From: Spirochaetales bacterium
GTDB taxonomy: Bacteria > Spirochaetota > Spirochaetia > ARS1246
Assembly (NCBI GenBank): GCA_018644745.1
Contig: JABGPX010000475.1
Location: forward strand, 1 to 15,456
Reading direction: 5' to 3'
DNA length: 15,456 nucleotides
Below the pieces are notes generated by a model. That model saw only the letters and a program-made list of their open reading frames with translations. It searched no databases and had not been told where the DNA came from. The stretch's first letter is position 1. The number at the start of each line of letters is the position of its first letter. Of the stretch, positions 14,459 to 15,456 are shown in pieces. Both the position numbers and the translations under genes were made by a program.

Positions 14459-15456
14459 TCATCGCATCCACTTTGCTTCAGTCAGTCGTTCCCGTATCCG
14501 GTCGCGCAGCAGGCCGATATGGCTATTTCCATCGATGATATTTGTCGTCTCTTGAGGATCTTTCACCAGATCGTAGAGCTCGACACAATCGTTAAAATTG
14601 TTAATCACCTTGTGGGTCTCAGTCCGGATACATTGGAAATGGGCCAGCGCGCAAAACGTGTCTTCTCTATGCTTCTCGGTTTCACCTCGCAGAAAAGGAA
14701 AGAGCGACAGGGCATCGATCCTTTCCTGAGGTGGGAGTCCTGTTGCTTCGCAGATAGTGGGATTTACATCGATCAATTCAACCAAGGTGTCGCTGGTTCT
14801 GCCTTTCGGAACGCCCGGGCCGGCCAGAAGGAGAGGTACACGGATTGACTGCTCATAACCGAACTCTTTTGTATATAGGCCGTGGTCTCCGAGCATCTCC
14901 CCGTGATCGCTGGTGAAGAGAATTAGGGTGTTTTCCAGCATGCCCCGTTTTTCCAGCGCGTTGAGGATGAGGCCTATCTGATCATCGATCAGTTCTATGG
15001 CGGCGCAGTACATCCGCCGGGTCTTTTTGATTTGATCCGCTTCCATCCCGCTCTGCCGGCGCGTATAGGGCGTGGACTTTTTATCTGCCTGTACCGGTAT
15101 GGGTGAAGGCATCTCCGCATTCCGGTAACGGTCAGCGTACTCCCCGGGGGCGTCAAACGGATCATGAGGGCCGACAAAACTGACAAAATAATGCCACGGA
15201 AAGTCATCCGGCACGCTGCCGATCCATTCAGCCGCGCGTCTTCCGATGTAGCTGTCTTCGAATGCGTCGGTCGGAAGAACCGAATCGTGGAGGGCTCTGA
15301 ACCATCCCTGTGACCGGCGTTCCTCATAATCGCGATGAAATACTTCCAAGAGCCCCCGATCATGCAGATAGTGGGTGTAGGGGCCGATGGGTGTTGGAGA
15401 CGAGCCGGCATGCATCTTGCCTTCGCACTCTTCCGGATGGGTGAATCCCCAGCCGT
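14459..15456 (-). CDS. S1-type sulfatase, N-terminus beyond the window edge
   Basis: A type I sulfatase (alkaline-phosphatase superfamily) that would hydrolyse sulfate esters, for example on glycans. The frame stays open to base 15456, so the ATG at 15415 is internal: upstream codons read GWGFTHPEECEGKMHAG, the GKMHxG motif found well inside these enzymes. About 332 residues remain. Family landmarks are FVGPHDPFDAP, the metal-site motif FTSDHGEMLGDHG, then a Lys-containing GLYTKEFGYEQSIRVPL and LLLAGPGVPKG, and a C-terminal ELYDLVKDPQETTNI. The catalytic Cys/Ser-x-Pro-x-Arg segment that becomes formylglycine lies in the missing N-terminus, so activity and maturation type cannot be judged, nor can a signal peptide. 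The stop is 62 nt before the alkD remnant on the same strand. Sulfatases commonly sit beside glycan importers, which fits a carbohydrate theme here (inference). Confidence 0.93.
   Translation of the reverse strand, partial: GWGFTHPEECEGKMHAGSSPTPIGPYTHYLHDRGLLEVFHRDYEERRSQGWFRALHDSVLPTDAFEDSYIGRRAAEWIGSVPDDFPWHYFVSFVGPHDPFDAPGEYADRYRNAEMPSPIPVQADKKSTPYTRRQSGMEADQIKKTRRMYCAAIELIDDQIGLILNALEKRGMLENTLILFTSDHGEMLGDHGLYTKEFGYEQSIRVPLLLAGPGVPKGRTSDTLVELIDVNPTICEATGLPPQERIDALSLFPFLRGETEKHREDTFCALAHFQCIRTETHKVINNFNDCVELYDLVKDPQETTNIIDGNSHIGLLRDRIRERLTEAKWMR

Noticed and set aside
15413..15415. ATG as the true start of the sulfatase
   Set aside because: In-frame sulfatase sequence (GKMHAG motif) spans it and the frame runs to the window edge; the catalytic N-terminus must lie outside.
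1..15456. CRISPR array, tRNA, rRNA, transposase or attachment sites
   Set aside because: No spaced repeat series, tRNA-like cloverleaf, rRNA segment or transposase motif was seen on either strand.

Overview
The window reads as one stretch of a free-living bacterial chromosome with no rRNA, tRNA, CRISPR array or insertion sequence. A member of the Spirochaetota (Spirochaeta or Sediminispirochaeta type) is the best guess. The reasons are indirect: the binding-protein leader ending in AMLFAGG followed by an acidic, Ser/Thr-rich linker is common there, as are YesM-type sensor kinases beside solute importers and lineage-expanded uroporphyrinogen-decarboxylase (URO-D) family genes. No rRNA or marker gene is present to prove it.

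Layout. (1) 1-941: the 3' part of a YesM/LytS-type sensor histidine kinase, plus strand, cut by the window edge. (2) 920-2113: an MFS exporter on the minus strand, whose 3' end overlaps the kinase tail. (3) 2114-2269: a short control region with two copies of a promoter-like element exactly 105 bp apart. (4) 2270-8553: a complete five-gene ABC importer of the peptide/opine/nickel (Opp/Dpp) class: two permeases, two ATPases and a 697-aa binding protein. The first four genes overlap by 1-8 nt. A stem-loop precedes the binding-protein gene and a strong intrinsic terminator follows it. (5) 8611-12068: a small membrane protein of unknown function and three consecutive URO-D family genes, almost without gaps. 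(6) 12075-15456, minus strand: a small cupin, a Rieske/FMN glutamate-synthase-like oxidoreductase, the remnant of an AlkD-type DNA alkylation-repair gene with its middle deleted, and the 3' two-thirds of an S1-type sulfatase cut by the right edge.

How the parts may fit (inference). The extended permease loop and long binding protein suit the Opp-class subfamily that carries oligosaccharides or glycosides better than a plain peptide porter. The three URO-D proteins are not HemE: none has the RQAGR motif, and each has His-x-Asp where the MtaA methyltransferases have the zinc motif His-x-Cys. They are most likely enzymes acting on the imported compound or on methyl groups from it. The Rieske/FMN protein, cupin and sulfatase on the facing strand could belong to the same catabolic programme, but only their proximity says so. 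The three-URO-D array, the Rieske-GltS fusion and the repeated promoter element deserve the closest look.
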